From the NCBI GenBank assembly GCA_030737835.1, contig CM060857.1, forward strand, positions 12,101,496-12,165,495: a stretch of 64,000 nt of DNA, read 5' to 3'. Shown in pieces: positions 55,134 through 64,000 of this stretch; position 1 is the stretch's first letter, and the number at the start of each line of letters is the position of its first letter. A program made the translations under genes and the position numbers. A model generated the notes under the pieces. The model worked only from the letters and a program-made list of their open reading frames with translations. It was not told the origin of the DNA and did not search any database. The DNA is from Acorus gramineus (lineage: Eukaryota > Streptophyta > Magnoliopsida > Acorales > Acoraceae).

Positions 55134-58100
55134 ATGAGTGAGTATACTAAAACTTGTGTAGTTTGGCTCCTTTGGTTTCTACTTTGTGTGGGAACAATCA
55201 ATCTATGTCTCTGCAATTCACTCTCCTCCGCAACCTGCTGGGAGATTGAGAGGCAAGCCCTCCTCAAACTCAAAGCGGGCCTGGTAGACCCTGCAAATCG
55301 ACTCTCTACATGGACCGATGAGGATTGCTGCCGCTGGAGAGGTGTATCTTGTGATAATCAGACGGGCCATGTTGTCAAGATTGACCTTCAAAACCCTTAT
55401 TATGATCATATAATGATTGGCCAAATGGGTCCTTGAGAGGTAAGATTGGTCCTTCTTTGCTTGATTTGAAACATCTTACTTATTTGGATCTGAGTTCGAC
55501 GGATTTTGAAGGCTCCATTCCTCCTTTCATTGGTTCCTTGTCAAAACTGACATATCTAAATCTCTCAATGAGTGGTTTCAATGGTAAAATCCCTCCCCAG
55601 CTTGGAAATCTGTCCATCCTCGAGATTCTAGATGTAGGATACAATAATTGGTTTCTCCGCGCGGACGACCTACAATGGTTGTCGGGTCTTTTATCTTTGC
55701 AGCATCTTGATTTGACTTCTGTTAACCTCACTAAGTCATCTGACTGGTTCCATATGATCTTCAGGCTCCCTTCTTTATCAGTTTTAACATTGAGCGATTG
55801 TGGACTTCAAAGTTTGCTGAGTTCTCTTAAGAATCAGCATGCTAATTTTACCAGTCTTTCAGTCCTTGATCTTTCTGGTAATGACTTTCATTCCACAATA
55901 CCCCATTGGATGTTCAATATAAGCAGCCTTACATATCTGGATCTTAGTGTCAACAATTTCAATGGTCAAATTCCTAGTGCTTTTGAAAACTTGATCTCTC
56001 TTGAGGTTCTCCTGCTCTTCGGAAATAGATTTGATGGTTTGATCTTTCCAAGAGGCATAAAAAATCTCTGCAGATTGCACACATTGGATCTGTCATACAA
56101 TCGTTTTGGGGGAGAGTTTATGGCAATGTTAGGAGGTTCTTCAAGCTGCATTAAAGATAGTCTCCAAATATTATCATTGCAATCCAATAATCTGAAAGAG
56201 AACCTGCCTGACATACTAGAGCAGTTCAGATACCTAAGAACTCTTGATTTGAGATATAACATGATTTCGGGTTCCATCCCAGCATCCATTGGAAGGTTGT
56301 CGTTCTTGTCAAAATTATATTTAAGCGGCAATCAATTGAATGGTACAGTTCCTAATATCATTGGACAACTCTCCGATCTAAAAGTTCTAGATCTTGCTCA
56401 CAACTCATTGCAAGGGATCATCTCTGAACATCACTTCACCAATCTGATGAAACTAGAAGAACTGGATATGTCTTCAAATTCATTGGTTTTGAATGTTACT
56501 CCTGGCTGGGTTCCTCCATTTCATCTTAAAGTAATTGGGTTGGGATCTTGCCATTTGGGTGGTTATTTCCCGAAATGGCTACATACACAGAGCAATTTTA
56601 TTGCACTAAACTTATCCAATACAAGAATTTCAGATACCATACCTGATTGGTTATGGAACTTGTCTTCCCAAGTTGTTCTACTAGATCTCTCACAAAATGA
56701 GATCAGAGGAATGCTACCCATGTCCTTTTCATCCACTAACATTGTAGATATCAACCTGAGTTACAACAAGTTTGAAGGTTCATTACCTCGACTCCCTTCT
56801 CGTCCTTTTTCTCTTGATTTGGCGAGTAATTCATTTACAGGTCCCATTGCTTTTGGCAATAATGAAGTATCATTAAACCATCTGATTTTATCAAACAATA
56901 AAATAAACGGAAGCATCCCCTCATCTATATGCAAACTTGAGGAATTGGCGGTTCTCGATATCTCTAACAATCAGCTATCAGGAGAGCTCCCCACTTGTTG
57001 GAAAAATTTAACTAGCTTGATGGCTGTTAATTTGGCAAACAATAACCTCTCTGGAGAGATCCCGACCATGATGTGTCATAATAATGATTTTCTTGAAGCA
57101 TTAAGCTTAAGCAATAATAGCTTTTCTGGAGAAATACCTTCTTCTATGAAGGATTGCACGGATTTGGTTATGGTTGATCTCGGGCAAAATAAGTTACATG
57201 GAAATATTCCAACTTGGATGGGAGAGAGCCTATCAAGTTTGGTATTTCTTCGGCTTCGATCAAATTTCTTTGGCGGGACGATTCCTCCTCAAATCTGTGA
57301 GCTTTCTTCACTTCAGGTCTTGGACCTTGCAGACAATAATCTTATAGGACATCTACCAGAGTGTATTGGCAATTTCAGCAAAATGATCGTCAATCCAAAT
57401 GCAAGCCAACAGGCACTACCTGGAATTGGTAGTGCGGGAGACATTGGTAGCTATATTTCCAAACTACAAATATAGCTTGCCATTGGTCAGGGATGGGGAG
57501 GAACGCGAATACACCAACAACCTCCCACTAGTAACTTACATCGACTTATCCGACAACTCTCTTGTTGGAGAGATCCCAGTGGGTGTACTCAGTCTTCTCA
57601 GATTGCAAGGCCTGAACTTGTCTAGAAATCATTTGACGGGGAATATCCCATCGAAGATTGGTGTTATGCAATCAATGATGACACTTGATCTATCAAGAAA
57701 CGAGCTCTCTGGGCAGATTCCGCCAAGCCTCTCCAATCTCAGCTTTTTGAATCACTTGAATTTATCATTCAACAACTTGTCAGGGAGAATTCCAACGGGC
57801 AGCCAACTCCAGACTCTCAATGATACATCTAGTTATATGGGCAACTCTGATCTGTGTGGACCTCCAATCTCTCAAGAATGCCCAGGTGACGGGACATCAC
57901 AGAGCCCATCATTTACTAGTAAAGAAAATGAAGATGAAGGTGGGGACATCCAAGAAATGTTATGGCTTTACCTCGGCATTGTTTCGGGGTTCATCTTGGG
58001 ATGTTGGATGGTCTGGGGAGTTCTGTTTTTCAAAAGAAGCTGGAGGATCGCTTATTTTCTTCTTGTGGACGACCTGTATGATAAAGTTTATGTAACTTCT

Positions 58101-58148
58101 GTACTCGGCATCCGAAGATGGAAGGAAATGAAAGGAAGGAGAACTTGA
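55134..58148 (+). pseudogene. LRR receptor-like protein RLP-A3, two frameshifts
   Basis: Paralogue of RLP-A1/A2 with the same signal peptide, LRRNT cap, LRRs, island, membrane helix and tail, read in three blocks. The first frameshift is near 55405, where 10 bp of RLP-A1 are replaced by 3 bp just after the LRRNT cap; it leads to a stop at 55436. The second is a 2-bp loss near 57462 in the island; it leads to a stop at 57475, and the frame continues to 58148. The middle block differs from RLP-A1/A2: it lacks about two LRRs (the GWLFNISSLTHL..VFGNF segment) and has about two others (NLISLEVLLLF to GGSSSC). A truncated product from the 5' part would have only the signal peptide and cap. A translated product starting after the first frameshift would lack a signal peptide. 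Confidence 0.88.
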
Positions 58149-59739
58149 ATAAGAGCTGATGGGTTATTGTAATAATAAATATTATATGTGACTGAGTACC
58201 TATTGTGTGCAATGCTGAAAAATAAAATGTATTTTATGGTTAATTTACAGTTTGGTATGTAAACTGGAGAGTCCTCTGGTTTGATATGTAAGAGTGATGT
58301 ATAACTTGTTCATCTCTCTGGACATGGAAATAAAAAGTGGTGATTTTTAACTATGAAAGAGGTAGCGATCGGCCCCTCACACTGAGTCATTGATGTACAA
58401 CTAACAACTGAACCATTTATGAGTGAGAGAGTAAGAGTGAGAGTGTATGAGAGATGGAGGAAGAGGGAGAGTGGGCTCTGAGATGAAGAAACAGCAAATA
58501 AAAGAGGAAAAAAGAGAAACAGAGAGTAGAGAAAAAAGGAGAGAGAGAGAGAGAGAGAGAGAGAATACACTTGTAAAACCATAACATTTCTTGGATGTCT
58601 GATCCTGTGTCTCTTATGTAAATATATACTTGGAGGTTCTGCCCTTTTGTTAGTTAGTTAATATAAGCCCATTCTATGGGCCTTTCTCCTGTCAAAAAGA
58701 AAAAAGAAAATGCCTTATTTATTTCTATGTTACATGCAGCATTTATTTGCAGTCTCCCGTGTCACATGTCTTATTTATATATTTGGAGAGAGAAATGTCA
58801 CTATAATCTATTTTTCATGTCTCATTTTTAATATATATGATATTTTAAGTCTTAAAAAGTAGTAGTATTTTTTTTGTAATAAAATAAAATATATACTTAA
58901 AAAAATTGCATAATTTTATTCATAAGGAAATGAAAAAAAATCATAGTAGATTTATAATTTCATTAATGTGAAAGTATTATGTTAACAAACTGTGTGTAAC
59001 AATGCTTATTTGCTGATTTGGAAAGCACGTAATATTTATAGTAAATGTTAAAACTTGGTTTACAACCTAGCATGTAATCCACGCACATTTTCAATTTTTT
59101 AAAAATATCATACATCATCTAATGAGGTTTATAATTTTATAAATAATGAAATCTATACTATGATGAATTGTGTAAATTCATTGATAGAAATGTTAAAAAG
59201 AGCCTAATGAGAGGTATGTGGGGACTGCTGGTCGGGTACGACGCTCAATTTTTTTTCTATGAGTGGCCTAAATAATTCAAGTATGTATTACATTTTAATC
59301 AATATACATGACTGATTACATGAAATGTATTTATTTAAAAAATAAAAAAAATGAGGGGGTTGCATGTGAGGTTACACGTTGGACTGTCCCTAACATCATG
59401 TTAAATTTAACTTTGGTAAACACACACTGTATAAAGATCAAGTTAATGGGCTACCACCACAACATTGGTAAACACAGGCTGTATAAAGATTAAGTTAATT
59501 TAACTTTTAATTAAATTGAAGCTCTGAACAATGATAAATACAATAAAAACAAACTTGAAATCGATACAACTAAATTAAGTATTTGCATAAAATCATGTTA
59601 CCATTGAAATGTAATATTTTCAATGCGATGACACACCTAACAACATGACCATTGTAGGTGGAAGCCGGGTCTCAGTGGTCTGTCAATGGTCACCTTTTTG
59701 TTGCCAAAATTGCAAAAGGCCTAACAAGTTATAAACCAA
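58149..59739. other. 3' flank of RLP-A3 (no gene)
   Basis: Copy of the RLP-A1/A2 3' flank, without the 637-bp MITE (empty site about 59.09 kb) and with a longer GA microsatellite (about 58538-58563). No protein gene is supported. Confidence 0.6.
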
Positions 59740-59996
59740 GAGCATCTCCAAAAGCCTCCTTACACCATTTTTTCATCATACAGTGAGTCAAATCTCTTAA
59801 AACTCAATTCCAATGGTTTCCTTACACCCCTTCTTCACTACATTTTTCCTTAACACACTTTTCATGGATGGGGAGCCACATTCATTCTCTTACATCAAAA
59901 AAGGAATATATTGCCTCATTTCCCTTCTTTCATTTTTTTTTTTTTTATATGGACATAATGAGTATTTCTCTACATAATTTTTTTGTTCATTATTAA
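59740..59996. mobile_element. MITE-like element, truncated, unit 3
   Basis: Left part of the element seen whole at 11657-12273 and 48470-49077. It is cut off at 59996 where the LTR fossil begins, marking the breakpoint of unit 3. Confidence 0.55.
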
Positions 59997-60565
59997 TGTT
60001 AGATTATATGTGTTATCTTATAATGTGTGTAGTGTATTACACGTGTAACTCCTAGACATTTGTATATATAAAGGGATTAACCTCTAAGTGGAATACAAGG
60101 ATTCCCATTATTTTATTCTCTGTTTCTATCATGGTATTAGAGCTAAAAATTAGAAAATCCTAGTTTTTTCTTTTTTTTTGAAATCCTTCGCCGTCGTGCC
60201 CCTGCCGTCGCTGTCGCCGTCGTGCCCCTGCCGTCGCCGTCGTCGTCGTGCCCCTGCCGCTGCCGTCGCCGCCCCTGCCGCTGCCACTGACGCGCGCCAC
60301 CCTGTCGCTGCTCGCATAGCCCTGCCCTGCCGCGCCCGGTGCCCTGCCGTGCGCCCTGCTACGCCCTGCCGCGCCTCGCCCAGCCCTGCCCGGTGCCCTG
60401 CCGCGCCCCCTGCTGTGCCCTGCCAAGCCCAGCCCTGCCGCGTGCCCTGCCCGGTGCCCTGCCGCGCCGCGCCCTGCCTCGTCGTGCCCTGCCGTGCGGT
60501 TAAATCTGCCCGGATTACTCGGGATCTGTCGCGCCCAAGTAATATATATCCAAACTACATAGTGT
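59997..60565 (+). mobile_element. Copia-type LTR retroelement fossil with GC-rich interior
   Basis: A short LTR-like segment (59997-60131, TG...CA, about 135 bp) is followed directly by TGGTATTAGAGC (60132-60143), matching the initiator-methionine tRNA primer-binding site of Ty1/copia and TRIM elements. Beyond it lies a GC-rich, CCCTGCCG-type low-complexity stretch (about 60183-60530) of unclear origin. Only one end is present, so this is a broken fossil. It lies exactly between the truncated unit 3 and the RLP-A4 fragment. Confidence 0.65.
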
Positions 60566-60569
60566 AGCT

Positions 60570-61271
60570 GTGAGAGGCTATGGTGAGTATATATATCCAA
60601 ACTACAAATATAGCTTGCCATTGGTCAGGGATGGAGAGGAACGTGAATACACCAACAACCTCCCACTAGTAACTTACATGGACTTATCCGACAACTCTCT
60701 TGTTGGAGAGATCCCAGTGGGTGTACTCAGTCTTCTTGGATTGCAAGGCCTGAACTTGTCTAGAAATCATTTGACGGGGAATATCCCATCGAAGATTGGT
60801 GTTATACGATCAATGATGACACTTGATCTATCAAGAAACGAACTCTCTGGGCAAATTCCGCCAAGCCTCTCCAATCTCAGCTTTTTGAATCACTTGAATT
60901 TATCATTCAACAATCTATCAGGGGGCAATCAACTCCAGACTCTCAATGATACATCTATTTATATAGGCAACTCTGATCTGTGTGGACCTCCACTCCCCCA
61001 AGAATGCCCGGGCGATGGGCCATCACAGAGCCCATCATTTACTAGTAAAGAAAATGAAGATGAAGGTGGAGACATCCAAGAAATGTTATGGTTTTACCTC
61101 GGCATTGTTTCGGGGTTCATCTTGGGATGTTGGATGGTCTGGGGAGTTCTGTTTCTCAAAAGAAGCTGGAGGATCGCTTATTTTCTTCTCATGGACGACC
61201 TGTATGATAAAGTTTATGTAACTTCCGTGCTCAGCGTCCGAAGATTGAAGGCAATGAAAGCGAGGATTTGA
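60570..61271 (+). pseudogene. RLP-A4, 3' fragment of an LRR receptor-like protein gene
   Basis: About 233 codons continuing from inside the island domain (YKYSLPLVRDGEERE) through the last four LRRs, cap (DLCGPPLPQECPG), acidic spacer, membrane helix (GIVSGFILGCWMVWG) and tail. The signal peptide and all N-terminal LRRs are missing, cut at the fossil boundary; a short repeat of ATATATCCAAACTACA (about 60543 and 60590) marks the join. RIPTGS is missing from the end of the last LRR (LSGGNQLQ for LSGRIPTGSQLQ), and the tail ends RRLKAMKARI instead of RRWKEMKGRRT. It is the most diverged copy and is paired with the intact TIC20 exon. It might be translated as a small membrane stub, but more likely it is a remnant. 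Confidence 0.85.
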
Positions 61272-62689
61272 ATCAAAGTTGATGACATGATCTTTCATTT
61301 TGTTGGGTTATTGTAACAGCAAATTTTATGTGTCAGAGTACCTATTGTGTGCAATGCTCAAAAATAAAATGTATTTTATGGTTTAATTACAGTTTGGTAT
61401 GTAAACAGGAGAGTGAGGTATAACTTGTCCATCTCATTGGACATGGTTTAAATAACATGGTGGTGATCTTTGAAAATTTTAACAATGCATGAAAGAGGGA
61501 GCAATTGGCCCCTCACTCTGAACCATTGATATACAACTAACAACTGAATCATTTATGGGTCAGAGAGTGGGAGAGAGAGTGTGTATGGGGAGAGTGGCGG
61601 AGTGTGAAAAGAGTCTCTGTGAGGGAGAAACAGCAAACAAAAAGGGAAAAAAGAGAAACAGAGAAGAGAAAGAAAGAGAGGAAGCATAACCAACACCACC
61701 ACTGCAGAGGAGGTCCCACATTCCATAATTTATGATCATGCCAGTTGATCAACCATGTCCAGACATTAGACCTTTGAATTGTCCAGACATTAGACCTTTG
61801 AATTGTCCAGACATTAGACCTTTGAATTAAAATGCATGCTTAGCCATTCCATCTGCTATGTTAGATGCAACATTTACTTGTAAGTTGTAGTCTCAAGTCA
61901 CATATCTCATGTAAGTATTGGAAAAGCTTGTAATTTTTATGGAAGACAATGCCCGGTTTACAACATTGTTGTAACCTTCACACTTTTTTTTTTTTTAAAG
62001 TATACATCATCTAATGAGTTTTATATTTATAAACAATCAAGTATAACTCTAATGAATTGTATGGACCCATCACCCATTCATTGAAATGTGAAAAAAAAAA
62101 TTAATGAAATATATACCTGATAGCTTGAGGTATGTAGACTGCAAGTGGGATGTAAATGAGATCTTGTGTAACAGCCTGCATGATGGACTATCCCTAACGC
62201 CATTGATCTTTTTTACCGGTGTAGATTAGATTAAAATAGTTGGTGTAGATTAGATTAAAATAGTTTGCCACCACAACACTAGTAAACACAGGCTGTGTAA
62301 AGATCAAGTGAATCTAGATTTTAATTAAATTGAAGATCAAAACAATGATAAACTGGATAAACAACTTATAATGGGGATGAATACAGGGGGATCCTTGAAG
62401 GGTGTAACTTGAATTGCCAAACTGGATGTACAAAATTCCTAAAATGAACACCAGCAAATATTTCTGATTTACAAACTAGCAACCCCAAGTATCCATTATC
62501 AGTTCAAGCAAAACAAAGCCACTAATTTCCTTCTCTTACATTATCAAGCAACAACACAAGTTTTAAGTGTGCATCACTACATATGATGGAGAAAACAAAG
62601 ACCATCAGCACAAAAAAAAAACAGACACCATCATCTCTGGTGCTTCTTCATCCTACAAAATGGTGTATCACAACAATTCCCACTTTTTT
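61272..62689. other. Spacer between RLP-A4 and TIC20 (convergent)
   Basis: More diverged copy of the RLP-A1 3' flank; it lacks the GAGCATCTCC MITE. A 24-bp motif GTCCAGACATTAGACCTTTG... is repeated exactly three times at 61757-61828. The last 300 bp or so before 62690 would hold the TIC20 3' UTR on the - strand. No protein gene. Confidence 0.6.
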
Positions 62690-63345
62690 TTAGTCATATG
62701 GAATCTGAATATATGCAGCATCACACAAGAATGGGACGTCGGCGTACATTCCTGTGAGGGAACATCGGATGCATTCAAGCACTGTGAAGAGGTAGGCGAA
62801 TGCAACTGCTGTCCAAAAGTGCATGCCGATCTTGCCCCAGTACACGGCAAGGGGCATCCACCGGCTGATCTGCCCAATCACCTGCAGGGCAATCTCTAGC
62901 AGCATCCCCATCACAACATGGAAACGGAAGAAGTGAGGCCATTCCTTCTTCCTCACCACCCCTAGGTATGCCGTGAAGAAATAGGCCATCAGGAACCAGC
63001 TCGGGAGGGTCCCAATGAAGCCCAGGAACGGGTAGGTGAGGTGCTCAAAGTACTCGAGAAACGGGTGGAGATGGTAGGCCGTTTCTGCATACATCCACGT
63101 CTCATGAAGGGGCATCAGGTATGGGATGCATGCAAGTGTTCTCCACCACCACCTCGGCTTCTTTGTCATTGGAGGGTACCGGTAGCTGAATGGAATGTCT
63201 TTGGAAGCTTTGGGAACCATAACAGAGCCTGGTCCTGGCCTGCAGGCATGGTTCCTAGGCAGAGCAGGAACCATGTGGGTGAGGCTGCCATGGTCCCCAA
63301 CTAGCACAGGGGCCAAAGCAGACGAAAGGTGGAAGGTTGCACAAC
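62690..63345 (-). CDS. TIC20-I: TIC20-I last exon (chloroplast protein import)
   Basis: 217 codons plus a split glycine, uninterrupted to TAA at 62690. TIC20-I is an integral inner-envelope protein in the 1-MDa TIC complex and is part of the preprotein channel. Mature domain runs from YPPMTKKPRWWWRTLACIPY to the family's C-terminus AAYIQIPYD, with LMPLHETWMYAETAYHLHPF, LPSWFLMAYFFTAYLGVVR, EWPHFFRFHVVMGMLLEIAL and FTVLECIRCSLTGMYADVPF; four hydrophobic helices. The rest of the transit peptide precedes it (VPALPRN..VPKASKDIP). The exon starts at a good acceptor (TTTTCCTCTAAAAACAG/GT, 63345), phase 1, matching the donor of the orphan first exon at 23060. With a first exon of about 44 codons the protein would be about 261 residues, normal for TIC20-I. 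The first exon is not seen up to 64000. Confidence 0.93.
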
Positions 63346-64000
63346 CTGTTTTTAGAGGAAAACACAAAACATATCACTGTCTCCAAGCTCTTGAAATGCT
63401 ACGATAGGTACAAAATGTACACCAATCACATGCAAATTACTTCAACTATCCCATTGGAGTTGTAATAAAAATCGGATCATCAAAAGGATCTTCTATCACT
63501 AACCATTTTCCTAATTCTGATGCTGCAGATACTAATTTGTACATTATTTCATCATGTATACTCCTTTACATCATTTAAATCCAAAGGTTCATTTATATAT
63601 GTTTGATTCCCCTTTTAAGTTCCAACTCCTCAACCAAAATGGTGGAAAAGAAAGGAAATCCACATCTCTACATCCATAGGACATGTTATTTTGATAATCA
63701 CCACAACCCTCAAGAGAATGATTCCTTCGGGGTATGTCTCCCAAGCACTCATAGCAATCATATTTTATATTTTAATAAGAAATAAGATAATGTTAGCTAT
63801 AAATCAAGCCATCAATCCAACAACGAGTATATATATAATGTACAAACTCAATATATGCAAATATTGTATATAAACTCTCTAAACCGTGTATACACCTGTG
63901 GTTGAATTTAGGACTAAATTTTGCAGTTGCCTCTAAAGGTTCTCTTTTTATAAATCAGACTGCTTAGTACACAAGCCCATTATACAAGCCCCAATGAAAT
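63346..64000 (-). other. First intron of TIC20-I (partial), no exon seen
   Basis: AT-rich DNA upstream of the TIC20 last exon. Parts (for example GGTTCATTTATATATGTTTGATTCCC at about 63586, in outline) match 13080 and 49880, the same intron beside the two pseudogene copies. No first exon with the MILNGC-type start is found before the window ends. Confidence 0.6.

Noticed and set aside
60160-60621. 153- and 129-codon frames in the CCCTGCCG-type stretch
   Set aside because: Low-complexity GC repeat next to a retroelement fossil; not a credible host protein.
62567-62899. 110-codon + strand frame over the end of TIC20
   Set aside because: Antisense to the clearly conserved TIC20 C-terminus.

Overview
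The window is nuclear DNA of a flowering plant. It is AT-rich with spliceosomal introns (GT..AG), TATA boxes, plant transposons (hAT, Mutator-like, Tourist-like, LINE, a Copia-type fossil), plant leucine-rich-repeat receptor-like proteins (LRR-RLPs) and TIC20 chloroplast-import genes. Gene structure does not identify the species; nothing points to a grass.

The backbone is a tandem array whose unit is a 5' intergenic half carrying a small TIC20 exon-2 fragment, an LRR-RLP on the + strand, and a TIC20 gene or remnant on the - strand downstream (convergent). Unit 1 spans 1-14059: RLP-A1 6598-9618 and a TIC20 remnant near 12.65-12.85 kb. Unit 2 starts at 14060 but is split. Its 5' half stops near 17.51 kb, and its RLP half resumes near 43.66 kb with RLP-A2 43872-46883 and a TIC20 remnant at 49.45-49.65 kb. 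Unit 3 starts near 50.86 kb and carries RLP-A3, a pseudogene with two frameshifts (55134-58148). It ends at 59.996 kb in a Copia-type LTR fossil plus GC-rich low-complexity DNA, directly followed by RLP-A4, a 3' gene fragment (60570-61271). An apparently intact TIC20-I last exon follows (62690-63345, - strand), whose first exon lies beyond the window.

The 26 kb between the halves of unit 2 (17.5-43.66 kb) is different DNA. It holds a hAT transposon with an open three-exon transposase, an orphan TIC20 first exon (23060-23189), a second divergent TIC20-like last exon (24584-25200), an unrelated LRR-RLP (RLP-B, 32186-35107) that ends before a transmembrane segment, and several MITEs, LINE remnants, a minisatellite and a near-perfect 60-bp-arm hairpin.

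Because the units are close copies, each serves as an empty-site control for insertions in the others. The LINE, a 637-bp Mutator-like MITE and a 477-bp hAT MITE each occur in one unit only and are younger than the duplication; a second Mutator-like MITE and the TIC20 internal deletion are shared and so are older.

LRR-RLPs are surface immune or developmental receptors without a kinase, and TIC20 is a protein-conducting component of the chloroplast inner envelope. I see no evidence that they work together; the pairing looks like a consequence of segmental duplication. I found no clearly new biochemical system. The most notable points are the mosaic RLP array, the repeated TIC20 debris, the open hAT transposase and the long hairpin.
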